NCBI GenBank assembly: GCA_046331175.1
Contig: JAXLRI010000004.1
Span: 310,001-374,000 of the forward strand
Length of the DNA: 64,000 bases
Direction: 5' to 3'
Origin: JAWKIW01 sp046331175
GTDB lineage: Bacteria; Actinomycetota; Acidimicrobiia; Acidimicrobiales; Acidimicrobilacustridaceae
In this document: positions 16,687 through 24,051 of the stretch, one piece after another
Layout: the number at the start of each line of letters is the position of its first letter
How positions within the stretch are numbered: the stretch's first letter is position 1
The notes under the pieces: model-generated
Seen by the model: the letters and a program-made list of their open reading frames with translations, nothing else
Database searches by the model: none
What the model was told of the DNA's origin: nothing
Program-made: the position numbers and the translations under genes

Positions 16687-18708
16687 CTACCCGCCGCCGG
16701 CCGCGCCCGCGCCGCTCGGGACCGAGGCACCCGGACCCGCGCCGTTCGGCGGCCCGTTCGCGCCCCGCCCGCGGGGACCGACCCCGTTCGGAGCCTGCCC
16801 ATTCGGAGCCTGACCGCTCGGACCCTGACCGCTCGGACCCTGCCCGCTCGGACCCTGACCGCTCGGACCCTGCCCGCTCGGTCCGACCCCGTTCCCGGGC
16901 AGGCCGCCGGTGGCGGTGGTCGAGAACATCGGGCCACCGGTCACCGCCTCCCGATACGAGAGCCCGCCGACGAGGAAGAACACGACCAGGGCGGTCACCG
17001 CGACCACCCGGGGCACGCGGACGAACATCCAGGCGGCGAGGAGCGCGACCGCGCCGGCGGCCGGCAGGTAGAAGCGCACGGTGATGATGAAGTGGCCGCC
17101 CTCGGGCACCGACTGCCACGTCCACGCGAAGGTCAGGTACAGGCCCCACACGGCCACCCACCAGCCGGCGAGCAGCGGCAGGACCCACCGGTCCTCCACC
17201 GCGCTCGGCGACCGGGGGAGGCGGCGGCCGCGACGAACGACGGCCGCCACCACCGCCACGACGAGGGCCACCGCGGCCAGGACCCACGCCGGCCAACCGG
17301 CGACCAGACGGGCCGGCATCACCCGCAGGTTGGGCCCCACGTTGGCCATCGTGAACGTGGGCAGACCGCCGGCCTGCTCGTAGCCGACGGCGAGCCAGCC
17401 GCCGAACACGATCCGGTCGTACAGCGCGGCCAGGGCGAGGGGCACGGCCCCGGCGACCGCCCACGGCACCAGCGCCCGCCACCCCAGCCCCCATCGCCGG
17501 CGCAGGGCGGCGAGCACCAGCCAACCGGCGAGCACCGCGACCGCGACGAGGTTCGTGTAGCGGACCGTGACCGCCGCGCCGAGGGCCAGCGCGGCCGCCG
17601 AGCCCACCACCACCCGGCGGCGCCAGCGCGCCTCGGTGGCGAGCACCACCCAGACGAAGGCCCCGCCGCCGGCGGCGAGGAGGGCGGCGTCGGTGAAGCT
17701 GGGCATGGTCGCGCGGTTGGCCATGATCAGCATGGCGGCGGGCGAGCAGAACAGCCCGACGGCGAACGCCCCGCCCCACGGTCCGAGCCACCGGCGTCCG
17801 GCGAACCACAGGCCGAGGCAGCCGAGGGCGCCGAAGAAGAGCGGTGCCAGCCGGACCAGGCCGACGAGGTCGAAGGGCAGGGCGAGGAACGGGTAGCCGG
17901 GGTTCTTCTCGCTGGCGCAGGCACCGCTGTCGGTGCGGACCCACTGGGCGATGCCCAGGCCGAGGCCGCCGCCCCCGCTGCCAACACCGGGTCGACCCTG
18001 TCCGGCCGGGCCGACCCCACCGGTGGGACCGCCGGACGCCCCTGGCGGCAACGAGACACCCGGTGGCAGCGAAGCATCGGGTGGCAACGACACCCCCGGC
18101 GGCAGCGAAGCATCGGGTGGCAACGACACCCCCGGCGGCACCGAAGCATCGGGTGGCAACGACACCCCCGGCGGGAGCGACACCCCGGGCGGCAACGCTG
18201 CACCAGGTGGCAACGAGGCACCCGGTGGCAGCGACACCCCCGGCTCGGTCCCGGCCCCTGGGCCGGCGCCGCCCGGTGTGGCGCCACCACGACGACCGGG
18301 TGACGAACCGGGGCCACCACCGCAGACGGCAGCCACCACCGGGGTGGAGGTCGACGTCGATCGCTCCCAGCCGTCGCCATCCGCCCGGAGGCGGGCGTCG
18401 AGCGCGGCGTACTGCTCGGCGGTCAGGGTGAGGTCGCCCTGCTCGATGGCCTCGATGGCCGCCCGGTAGGCGTAGGGATCCGGCTCGCGCAGCTTGTCCG
18501 GGTAGGCCAGGGCCAGCACGGCGAGGACGAACCACGCACCGATCGCCACCGCTCGGGGCGCCCACGCCGCCTCGGCATCGCCCGGCCGACCCGCCGCGCC
18601 GGCGGAGCGGACGCTCGCGGTCGACGGGAGCGGGGACGTCGGCGCCGGATCGGTCGGGCGCGGCTCGATGCTGCCGGCGGCGGCCGCCCCGTCGGGCCCC
18701 GGATCCAT
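16687..18708 (-). CDS. Membrane glycosyltransferase-like (GT39/PMT-type) with repeat insertions
   Basis: 673 residues. A cytoplasmic tail and first helix (AVAIGAWFVLAVLALAYPD) are followed by a long outer loop with EPDPYAYRAAIEAIEQGDL, then about nine hydrophobic helices. The ENPGYPFLALPF-type motif (SEKNPGYPF) and acidic EPDPY segment recall polyprenyl-phosphate sugar transferases. Two low-complexity blocks are unusual: PPGVSL/PPDASL repeats at about residues 154-228 inside the first loop, and GPSGQ repeats at about 604-642. ATG 18708 is preferred because a -10 box lies 8 nt upstream. Sugar donor and acceptor are unknown. Confidence 0.7.
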   Translation of the reverse strand: MDPGPDGAAAAGSIEPRPTDPAPTSPLPSTASVRSAGAAGRPGDAEAAWAPRAVAIGAWFVLAVLALAYPDKLREPDPYAYRAAIEAIEQGDLTLTAEQYAALDARLRADGDGWERSTSTSTPVVAAVCGGGPGSSPGRRGGATPGGAGPGAGTEPGVSLPPGASLPPGAALPPGVSLPPGVSLPPDASVPPGVSLPPDASLPPGVSLPPDASLPPGVSLPPGASGGPTGGVGPAGQGRPGVGSGGGGLGLGIAQWVRTDSGACASEKNPGYPFLALPFDLVGLVRLAPLFFGALGCLGLWFAGRRWLGPWGGAFAVGLFCSPAAMLIMANRATMPSFTDAALLAAGGGAFVWVVLATEARWRRRVVVGSAAALALGAAVTVRYTNLVAVAVLAGWLVLAALRRRWGLGWRALVPWAVAGAVPLALAALYDRIVFGGWLAVGYEQAGGLPTFTMANVGPNLRVMPARLVAGWPAWVLAAVALVVAVVAAVVRRGRRLPRSPSAVEDRWVLPLLAGWWVAVWGLYLTFAWTWQSVPEGGHFIITVRFYLPAAGAVALLAAWMFVRVPRVVAVTALVVFFLVGGLSYREAVTGGPMFSTTATGGLPGNGVGPSGQGPSGQGPSGQGPSGQGPSGQAPNGQAPNGVGPRGRGANGPPNGAGPGASVPSGAGAAGGG
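16781..16896. repeat. 15-bp tandem repeat (GPSGQ coding)
   Basis: About seven copies of a 15-bp unit CTGACCGCTCGGACC with third-position changes, inside the C-terminal coding region of the membrane protein. Copies encode GPSGQ, GQAPN variants. Confidence 0.8.
18025..18245. repeat. 36-bp minisatellite in an extracellular loop
   Basis: Three nearly identical 36-bp units at about 18064-18171 (each starting GGCAGCGAAGCATCGGG on the plus strand) embedded in a longer run of 18-bp half units. On the coding strand each full unit gives 12 residues of PPGVSLPPDASL type. All copies keep the reading frame. Confidence 0.85.
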
Positions 18709-18716
18709 GGGGCGCA

Positions 18717-18722
18717 AACCTA
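18717..18722 (-). promoter_or_regulatory. -10 box TAGGTT of the membrane glycosyltransferase
   Basis: TAGGTT on the minus strand, 8 nt before ATG 18708. Confidence 0.55.
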
Positions 18723-18772
18723 GGCCCCACCACCTGAGACCGGGCTGAGGGTCGGCCCGTCGGCCCGCATGC

Positions 18773-18804
18773 CCGGATCTCCGGATCTCCGGATCTCCGG
18801 ATCC
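18773..18804. repeat. 8-bp tandem repeat CCGGATCT x4
   Basis: Three exact copies of CCGGATCT and a fourth ending CC, followed by looser CCGGA and CCGGATC copies to about 18850. It occupies the 139-nt gap between the FHA gene and the membrane protein gene, both on the minus strand. Confidence 0.85.
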
Positions 18805-18847
18805 CCGGACCCCCGCGTGCCCGGATCCGCAGGGGCGGAGCCCCGGA

Positions 18848-20395
18848 TCAGGGATCGACGAGGAGGAGGTCGACGACCGCCGGATCCGACCGACCGGTCC
18901 CGGTCGCCCTCGTCGGGCCACCGGCGAGGTCCACACCCGCCGCCCGCAGCGACGAGCCGTCCACGATCACGAGGTCGAGGTCGGTGGTGGCCCGCACGCG
19001 CAGGTGCCGGGGCCCACCGGCCACCGCCGCGAACCCGTACCCGTCGCCGACGCCGACCTCGGCCACGATCGTGCCGGCGAAGGGCCCGGCGGTGGCCACC
19101 AGGTCGCCCTCGCCCGCGACGATCACCCCGACCCAGTCGCCTTCGTCGGCGTAGGTCCCGGCGGCGAGGTGCGCCGCCCGGCTGGCCGCCACCAGCGAAC
19201 CCACCACGCCGGGATCGTCCGGCGCACCCGACACCGCCAGCAGCCGATCGACGAGTCCGCCGTCCTCCCCCGCCGGCGTCGGTCGGTGGGCTCGGGCGAG
19301 GAGCGGTCCCCGGAGGGATCCCACCGGCGGGATCGTCTTCAAGATGCCGCGCCACTCGGCGTCGAGCGCCGGCAGCTCGGCCCCGAGGTGGGCGACGGCC
19401 CGCTCGGCGAAGCGAGGCGGTGGGTCGGAGCGGAGGAAGGCCTGGACGGCCGCCGGGCCGCAGCGTGCCAGCAGGTAGCCGACGAAGGAGCGCGCCACGG
19501 CGGTCCGCAGCGGACCGCGAGCGTCGGGCACCGCCGGCGGCAGGTCGAGCCGGGCGACACCGGGCGCCGGGTCCGGGACGGCCAGGTGGTCGAGGGCCAG
19601 ACCCAGGGCGAGCACGTCGAGCACCTCACCGGCGGGGCGCGCCGCGGCGGCGGCCACGGCCAGGCCGGCCAGCAGGGGATCGGGCGGGAGGTCGGCCGGG
19701 ATCCACCAGGTGATCGACGCGCCATCGGCACCAGCCGCCACCCCGACGGTGATGGCCGCCGGCACGGCCCGCACCTCCAGGCCGTCGGGCAGCGCATCGG
19801 CCAACCCGATGGCGTGCAGCCCGTCGACGGCGCGCTCGAGCTCGGCGGCCAGCACCGCCGGGTCGACGAGCTGCGCCACGCCCGGAGTCAGGGTGAGCAC
19901 GGGACCGGTCGGTGACGGACCGGGAGCCGAGCCGCCGTCGGCCCTGGGCGGGGCAGGCGCGGCTGCCGGCGGCACGGGCGGCGGCGGGGTCGCGATCGGC
20001 GACGGCGGCGGCGACCCGGCCGGCGGGACCGACGAGACCGACGGGACCTCGGCAGGACCGGGCGACCGGGGCGGCCCGACCTCCAGCAGCCGGACCCGGC
20101 TGCGCCCCATCGACAGCTCGGCACCGACCTCGAGGCGCTGCCGACCGGCGAGGGGCACCGCCCCCAGCCGGGTGCCGTTGGTGGAGCCGAGGTCCTCGGC
20201 CACGACGACGCCACCGGTTCCGACCAGACGGACGTGCCGGCGCGACACCTCCTGGTCGGCCACGACCGCGTCGGCGTCGCTCGAGCGGCCGAGCACGGCA
20301 TCGCCCACGAGCTCGACCCGGGCGGCCGGCTCGCCCGGCACGAGCACCTCGATCACGAAGCGGGTCGCCGGCCCGCCCCCACCGGCCCCGGTCAT
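18848..20395 (-). CDS. FHA-domain protein with uncharacterised C-terminal region
   Basis: 515 residues. Residues about 12-105 are a forkhead-associated domain: LGRSSDADAVVADQEVSRRH with the phosphothreonine-binding Arg and Ser, and LGSTNGT. A Pro/Ala-rich linker (about 110-165) leads to a 350-residue C-terminal region of unknown function with a mostly Ala/Leu/Asp composition and no membrane helix. FHA domains bind phosphothreonine, so regulation by a Ser/Thr kinase is expected, but no kinase gene is in the window. Its ATG overlaps the TGA of the START-like gene (ATGA). Confidence 0.8.
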   Translation of the reverse strand: MTGAGGGGPATRFVIEVLVPGEPAARVELVGDAVLGRSSDADAVVADQEVSRRHVRLVGTGGVVVAEDLGSTNGTRLGAVPLAGRQRLEVGAELSMGRSRVRLLEVGPPRSPGPAEVPSVSSVPPAGSPPPSPIATPPPPVPPAAAPAPPRADGGSAPGPSPTGPVLTLTPGVAQLVDPAVLAAELERAVDGLHAIGLADALPDGLEVRAVPAAITVGVAAGADGASITWWIPADLPPDPLLAGLAVAAAAARPAGEVLDVLALGLALDHLAVPDPAPGVARLDLPPAVPDARGPLRTAVARSFVGYLLARCGPAAVQAFLRSDPPPRFAERAVAHLGAELPALDAEWRGILKTIPPVGSLRGPLLARAHRPTPAGEDGGLVDRLLAVSGAPDDPGVVGSLVAASRAAHLAAGTYADEGDWVGVIVAGEGDLVATAGPFAGTIVAEVGVGDGYGFAAVAGGPRHLRVRATTDLDLVIVDGSSLRAAGVDLAGGPTRATGTGRSDPAVVDLLLVDP

Positions 20396-20892
20396 CGGCC
20401 GGCGAGGAAGTCGCCGAGGGCGTGGCCGAACATGTCCGACCAGATCTGCTCGTAGGTCTCGTGGGCGTCGTCCTCGAGGGCCCCGAGCGCCTGGTGGTGG
20501 ACGTGCAGCAGCGTGCCGCCGCCGGGCGCCTCCTCGAGCCAGAGGTCGAGGATGTTGTCGACCAGGCCGGCCATCAGCAGCGGCCCGCGGATGCGCAACC
20601 GCTCGGGGATGTCGACCTGGGTGACGGTGCCGAACCAGACGCCGCCGCTGGACCACAGCTGCTTCCAGTGGCCCCCGGGGTGCGGTTCGAGGACCGTCCG
20701 GGCCTCGGGGTGCAGGCGGATCGCCCACCAGTCGTTCATCTGCTCGAGGCCGCGGAACACGCGGGGCAGGGACGGGCCGAAGGCGAAGACGAGGTCGATC
20801 TCGAGCAGGCCGAGGGCCACGCCGTCCTCGTCGTCGTCGACGTACGGGACGGGGACGTCGTCCCCGTCGTCCACCGGGACCACGTCGCTCAC
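20392..20892 (-). CDS. SRPBCC (START-like) family protein
   Basis: 166 residues from GTG 20892, which has an AGGAGG 9 nt upstream. A 30-residue acidic N-terminus (DDGDDVPVPYVDDDEDG) precedes a START/Bet v 1-like fold, with EPHPGGHWKQLWSSGGVWFGTVTQVDIPERLRIRGPL and a C-terminal helix ETYEQIWSDMFGHALGDFL as in AHSA1-type members. Such folds bind hydrophobic ligands or act as co-chaperones. Overlaps the FHA gene by 4 nt, so the two products are probably made together. Confidence 0.75.
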   Translation of the reverse strand: MSDVVPVDDGDDVPVPYVDDDEDGVALGLLEIDLVFAFGPSLPRVFRGLEQMNDWWAIRLHPEARTVLEPHPGGHWKQLWSSGGVWFGTVTQVDIPERLRIRGPLLMAGLVDNILDLWLEEAPGGGTLLHVHHQALGALEDDAHETYEQIWSDMFGHALGDFLAGR

Positions 20893-20935
20893 TGCCTTCC
20901 TCCTCTCGGGCCGCGGTGCGGCGACCCGGAAACAG

Positions 20936-20968
20936 CCAGGGGGCCGGCCCCCCCGGCCGGCCCCCTGG
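20936..20968 (-). terminator. Hairpin downstream of whiB (distal)
   Basis: Perfect 14-bp stem (20936-20949 with 20955-20968) and 5-nt loop, of the form CCAGGGGGCCGGCC. Confidence 0.65.
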
Positions 20969-20979
20969 ACGATCCCCCC

Positions 20980-21018
20980 GGTTCGGTGGGCGTGCCCCCA
21001 CAACCCGCCCACCGAACC
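20980..21018 (-). terminator. Hairpin downstream of whiB (proximal)
   Basis: Perfect 12-bp stem GGTTCGGTGGGC (20980-20991) with 21007-21018 and a 15-nt loop. Together with the next hairpin it forms a tandem terminator 40-120 nt after the whiB stop; neither has a U tract. Confidence 0.6.
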
Positions 21019-21059
21019 TGTGGCTTCGCGGCGTAGCGCGCGCCCGGGGGGCGCTGCGC

Positions 21060-21320
21060 TCAGGCCCGCTGGGCCAACAGCTGCTTGCGCTCGACCTCGT
21101 TGAGCCCGCCCCAGATGCCGTGCGGCTCCCGGATGGCGATGGCGTACTCGAGGCAGTCCTTGCGGACGGCGCACGTCAAGCAGATCTCCTTGGCGCGGCC
21201 CTCCCGTTCGAGCTTCTCGTCCTTGCGCTCGAACTGCGGCGGTGGGAAGAACACCGATGCCTGTGGTCCGCGGCACGCCGCCTTGACCTGCCAGGCATCC
21301 TCACTGCGCTGTGCACTCAC
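21060..21320 (-). CDS. whiB: WhiB family iron-sulfur transcription factor
   Basis: 86 residues. Four cysteines, C16, C47, C50 and C56 (spacing CX30CX2CX5C), bind a 4Fe-4S cluster, and GIWGG at about 68-72 is the family turn before the basic C-terminus (ERKQLL) that contacts DNA or sigma. Known members sense nitric oxide or oxygen and bind sigma-A region 4. GTG 21320 is chosen because GGGGGAG lies 7-13 nt upstream and the next in-frame codons are AT-rich leader. Linkage to the ArsA pair recalls Mycobacterium whiB4. Confidence 0.93.
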   Translation of the reverse strand: MSAQRSEDAWQVKAACRGPQASVFFPPPQFERKDEKLEREGRAKEICLTCAVRKDCLEYAIAIREPHGIWGGLNEVERKQLLAQRA

Positions 21321-21505
21321 GACATACTCCCCCTTTCGGGCGGCGACGATAGCCCCGGCATATGCCCGAAACAAGGGGCAACTTCTGGTAGCGAAACGCT
21401 TGACATCGCGAACAGTTGCAGGTCAGCGGGGGTGCTTCTGCAACGAGATCGTCAAATACCAACGATGTCATTTGCCAGGAATCGGTGCTATTGGTCGGAG
21501 CTGGA
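21321..21505. promoter_or_regulatory. AT-richer whiB upstream region with an inverted repeat
   Basis: This 185-nt stretch is clearly less GC-rich than its surroundings. It contains GTTGCAG at 21415-21421 and its exact inverse CTGCAAC at 21438-21444, 16 nt between. It lies roughly 95-125 nt before the whiB start. I could not fix a -35/-10 pair with confidence; TTGACA at 21400-21405 is on the plus strand and points away from whiB. Confidence 0.45.
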
Positions 21506-22930
21506 TCAGCTGATTTCGGGCTGATCACCAGGGGTGACGTCCGCCGCACCGCCCTGCGGCGACCGGTCACCCGCCTCGCCGTCGGCCTCGGCGGCCGGTC
21601 CGTCGGCGGGTGCTCCGGCCCCGTCGGGAGACGAGGTCGAGGTCGCCGGGCGCCGCTCGCGGTAGTCGCGGGCACCACCCTCCTCGGGCTCGATCTCGAG
21701 GACCAGGCCCTCGATGCCCACCACCCGCACCCGGTCGAGCTCCTCGACGGGGGTGGCCCGGTTGGTGGTGGCCCGCCACAGCGCGCCCTGGATCTGCACC
21801 ACGCCGTCGGGGTCGACCGCGGTGACGGCCCGGCCCATCTCCCCGATCATCCACTCCCGCCCGATGGTGGGGGTGGCGAAGCGAGTCCGCACCATCGACG
21901 GCATGCCCGAGAGGAACGTCAGGGCTGCGCCGGCGAAGGCGACGAGCAAGGTGATCCACGAGAGCGGGAACCCGTCGAACAGGAACAGCGAGCCGAGGGC
22001 GAACAGCACGAAGCCGGCGGCGGTCCAGAAGCGGGGCACGCCGGTCTGCACGTCGACGGCGAAGGCGGCGAAGGCCAGCACCAGCAGCACGAGGGCCCAG
22101 GTGCGGGTGGGCAGCACGGCCAGCCCGTAGCAGCCGAGGATGAACGAACCGGCGCCCACCACGCCGGCCACGCCCACGCCGGCGGTGAAGAGCTCGAAGA
22201 TCAGCAGGCCCATGCCCACCACGAACAGCAGGTAGGCCACCGCCGGGCTGGCCACGGTGTGGAACAGCTGGTCGGTGAGCGAGAGCTGGGTGAAGCGCAC
22301 CTGGGTGACCAGCTCGCGGCGGACCTGGTCGCCCTGGGTGATCTCCTTGGTCCGCACGCTGCCGCCCAGGTTCACGATGAAGTCGCCGATCGTGGGCGCC
22401 GCCACGCCGGTGAGGCCGAGGTCCTGGGCCTCCTGGGAGCCGACGGTGCCGGTGGGGACGGTGCGCACCGCGGTGGCGGCCAGCGCCGGGCTGGGCACCA
22501 CCCCGTCGAGGCCGTAGCGGGTGCCGGGCGCCATGCCGAGGAGCGGCGAGGCCCCCGCCACCAGCGCGGCCAGGCCGGTCCCGTCCGAGCCCGAGGGGCC
22601 GATCCACACGGCCACGGGCACGCGGGAGGTCCGGACCTTGGTCAGCAGGGCCAGCAGCTCCTGGTCGCTGACCACCGAGCCGGTCGAGTTGAGCTGGAGG
22701 ACCATGGCGACGGTGCCGTCGGCGTTGGCCTGGTCGATGGTTTGGGAGACGAACGAGGTGAGCACGGGGTCGAGGAGGCCGTCGACCTTCACCACGTCGA
22801 CGGTGTCGACGAGCGGCTGGCGACCCGGGTCGGCGGGCAGGCCGTCAGCCCCGGCCGGCGGCGCCGAGGCGAGCACGCCGAGCATCGGCACCACCGCCGC
22901 CAGCAGCACGAGGACCAGGCCGATGAGCAC
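21506..22930 (-). CDS. NfeD-like membrane protein with ClpP/crotonase-type domain
   Basis: 474 residues from GTG 22930, which begins the signal-anchor (LIGLVLVLLAAVVPMLGVLA). The periplasmic part (about 35-245) has the long-form NfeD layout: VDVVKVDGLLDPVLTSFV, LQLNSTGSVVSD, VAVWIGPSG and MAPGTRYG. Four to six membrane helices and a C-terminal OB-like domain (GEMGRAVTAVDPDGVVQIQGALWRA) follow. By eye the serine usually found in the RAASAG segment and the later catalytic lysine are both missing, so it may be a scaffold rather than a protease. The start is uncertain. Confidence 0.75.
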   Translation of the reverse strand: MLIGLVLVLLAAVVPMLGVLASAPPAGADGLPADPGRQPLVDTVDVVKVDGLLDPVLTSFVSQTIDQANADGTVAMVLQLNSTGSVVSDQELLALLTKVRTSRVPVAVWIGPSGSDGTGLAALVAGASPLLGMAPGTRYGLDGVVPSPALAATAVRTVPTGTVGSQEAQDLGLTGVAAPTIGDFIVNLGGSVRTKEITQGDQVRRELVTQVRFTQLSLTDQLFHTVASPAVAYLLFVVGMGLLIFELFTAGVGVAGVVGAGSFILGCYGLAVLPTRTWALVLLVLAFAAFAVDVQTGVPRFWTAAGFVLFALGSLFLFDGFPLSWITLLVAFAGAALTFLSGMPSMVRTRFATPTIGREWMIGEMGRAVTAVDPDGVVQIQGALWRATTNRATPVEELDRVRVVGIEGLVLEIEPEEGGARDYRERRPATSTSSPDGAGAPADGPAAEADGEAGDRSPQGGAADVTPGDQPEIS

Positions 22931-23005
22931 GCGCCCGGGCCGCGGGCCCGTCGCCGCCGCGGCGTTCGGGCGGCGCGGATGAGGGGCCCGGCGACCGGCC
23001 CTGGG

Positions 23006-23011
23006 TAGTCT
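23006..23011 (+). promoter_or_regulatory. -10 box TAGTCT of the ArsA pair
   Basis: TAGTCT about 60 nt before the start of the first ATPase gene; the transcript would have a leader of roughly 50 nt with a GGAGGG ribosome site at 23057-23062. Confidence 0.45.
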
Positions 23012-23070
23012 GCCCACCGACGTCCAGCCGGGGTCGCCGCTCGGCCGCCCCAGCTCGGAGGGATGTGAGG

Positions 23071-24051
23071 GTGGATCCTGCCCAGTTCTTCGCAACATCT
23101 CGGATGGTCATCGTTGCCGGGAAGGGCGGCGTCGGCAAAACCGTGGTGAGCGCCACCCTGGCCCGGGCCGCGGCTCGCACCGGCCTGTCCACCCTGATCA
23201 TCGAGGTCGAGGGCAAGAGCGGCCTGTCCACCCTGTTCGGCCAGCCCCCGTTCGACTACGAGGAGGCGGTCCTCTCGCCCGGCGGTGGCCCCGACGGCGC
23301 TGCCGACGTGCGGGCCCGCACGCTCACCCCCGACGACGCCCTCATCGAGTACCTCGAGGACCACGGGATGAGCCGGATCTCCCGGCGGCTGGCCACCAGC
23401 GGCGCCGTCGACATGGTCTCCACCGCCGCCCCCGGCATCAAGGACATCCTCATCCTCGGCAAGGCCAAGCAGCTCGAGCGGGCCTTCAGCAACGACCTGA
23501 TCGTCCTCGACGCCCCCGCCGCCGGCCACGCCATCTCGTTCCTGCGGTCGGCCCGCGGCATGGTCGACGCCGTGCGCGTCGGGCCGATCAACGCCCAGGC
23601 CCGCGACGTGCTCGACCTGCTGTCCGATCCGGCCCGCTGCCAGGTCGTGCTCGTCACGCTGCCGGAGGAGACGCCGGTCAACGAGCTGGTCGAGACCGCC
23701 TACTCCCTCGAGGACGAGGTCGGCGTGAGCCTCGGGCCGGTCGTCGTCAACGGCGTCTACCCGCCGATCGACGGCCTCGCCTGCGACCCCGACGAGGCCG
23801 CCGCCGCGGCCGGCGCCTTCCTGCACCCGGGCGAGGCGCACGCCCTGCGCGCGGCCGCCCGATTCCGCCTCGACCGCATGGAGCTCCAGCAGGAGCAGCT
23901 GGCCCGACTCGACGAGCGGCTGCCGCTCCCCCAGCTGCACCTGCCGTACCTCTTCTCGGCCGACCTCGGGCCCCAGCACGTCGACGAGCTGGCCTCGCGG
24001 CTGCTCGACGGCATCGGCGCCCTGGCCCCCCTCGCCGGAGAGCCGACATGA
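23071..24051 (+). CDS. ArsA/GET3-type ATPase, first of pair
   Basis: 326 residues. The deviant Walker A GKGGVGKT spans residues 17-24, followed by LIIEVEGKSGLSTLFGQ, LIVLDAPAAGHAISFL (switch II/Walker B with the DAPAAGH signature) and VVVNGVYPP. Family members are dimeric ATPases; eukaryotic GET3 handles tail-anchored proteins, and mycobacterial Rv3679 is the closest functional parallel. GTG 23071 is preferred over 23065 because GGAGGG is then 8 nt upstream. Its ATGA overlap couples it to the second ATPase. Confidence 0.9.
   Translation: MDPAQFFATSRMVIVAGKGGVGKTVVSATLARAAARTGLSTLIIEVEGKSGLSTLFGQPPFDYEEAVLSPGGGPDGAADVRARTLTPDDALIEYLEDHGMSRISRRLATSGAVDMVSTAAPGIKDILILGKAKQLERAFSNDLIVLDAPAAGHAISFLRSARGMVDAVRVGPINAQARDVLDLLSDPARCQVVLVTLPEETPVNELVETAYSLEDEVGVSLGPVVVNGVYPPIDGLACDPDEAAAAAGAFLHPGEAHALRAAARFRLDRMELQQEQLARLDERLPLPQLHLPYLFSADLGPQHVDELASRLLDGIGALAPLAGEPT

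Noticed and set aside
18025..18245. CRISPR array
   Set aside because: Units are contiguous without unique spacers and keep a reading frame, so it is a coding minisatellite. The same holds for the arrays at 29541 and 61825.
14183..18733. A 1,516-codon open frame on the minus strand
   Set aside because: It lies antisense to selA, selB and out of frame with the membrane protein gene. The real genes show all family motifs and GC3 bias in their own frames; in very GC-rich DNA long shadow frames are common.
21400..21428. TTGACA at 21400 as whiB promoter -35
   Set aside because: It is on the plus strand, whiB is on the minus strand, and no -10 follows at 16-18 nt.
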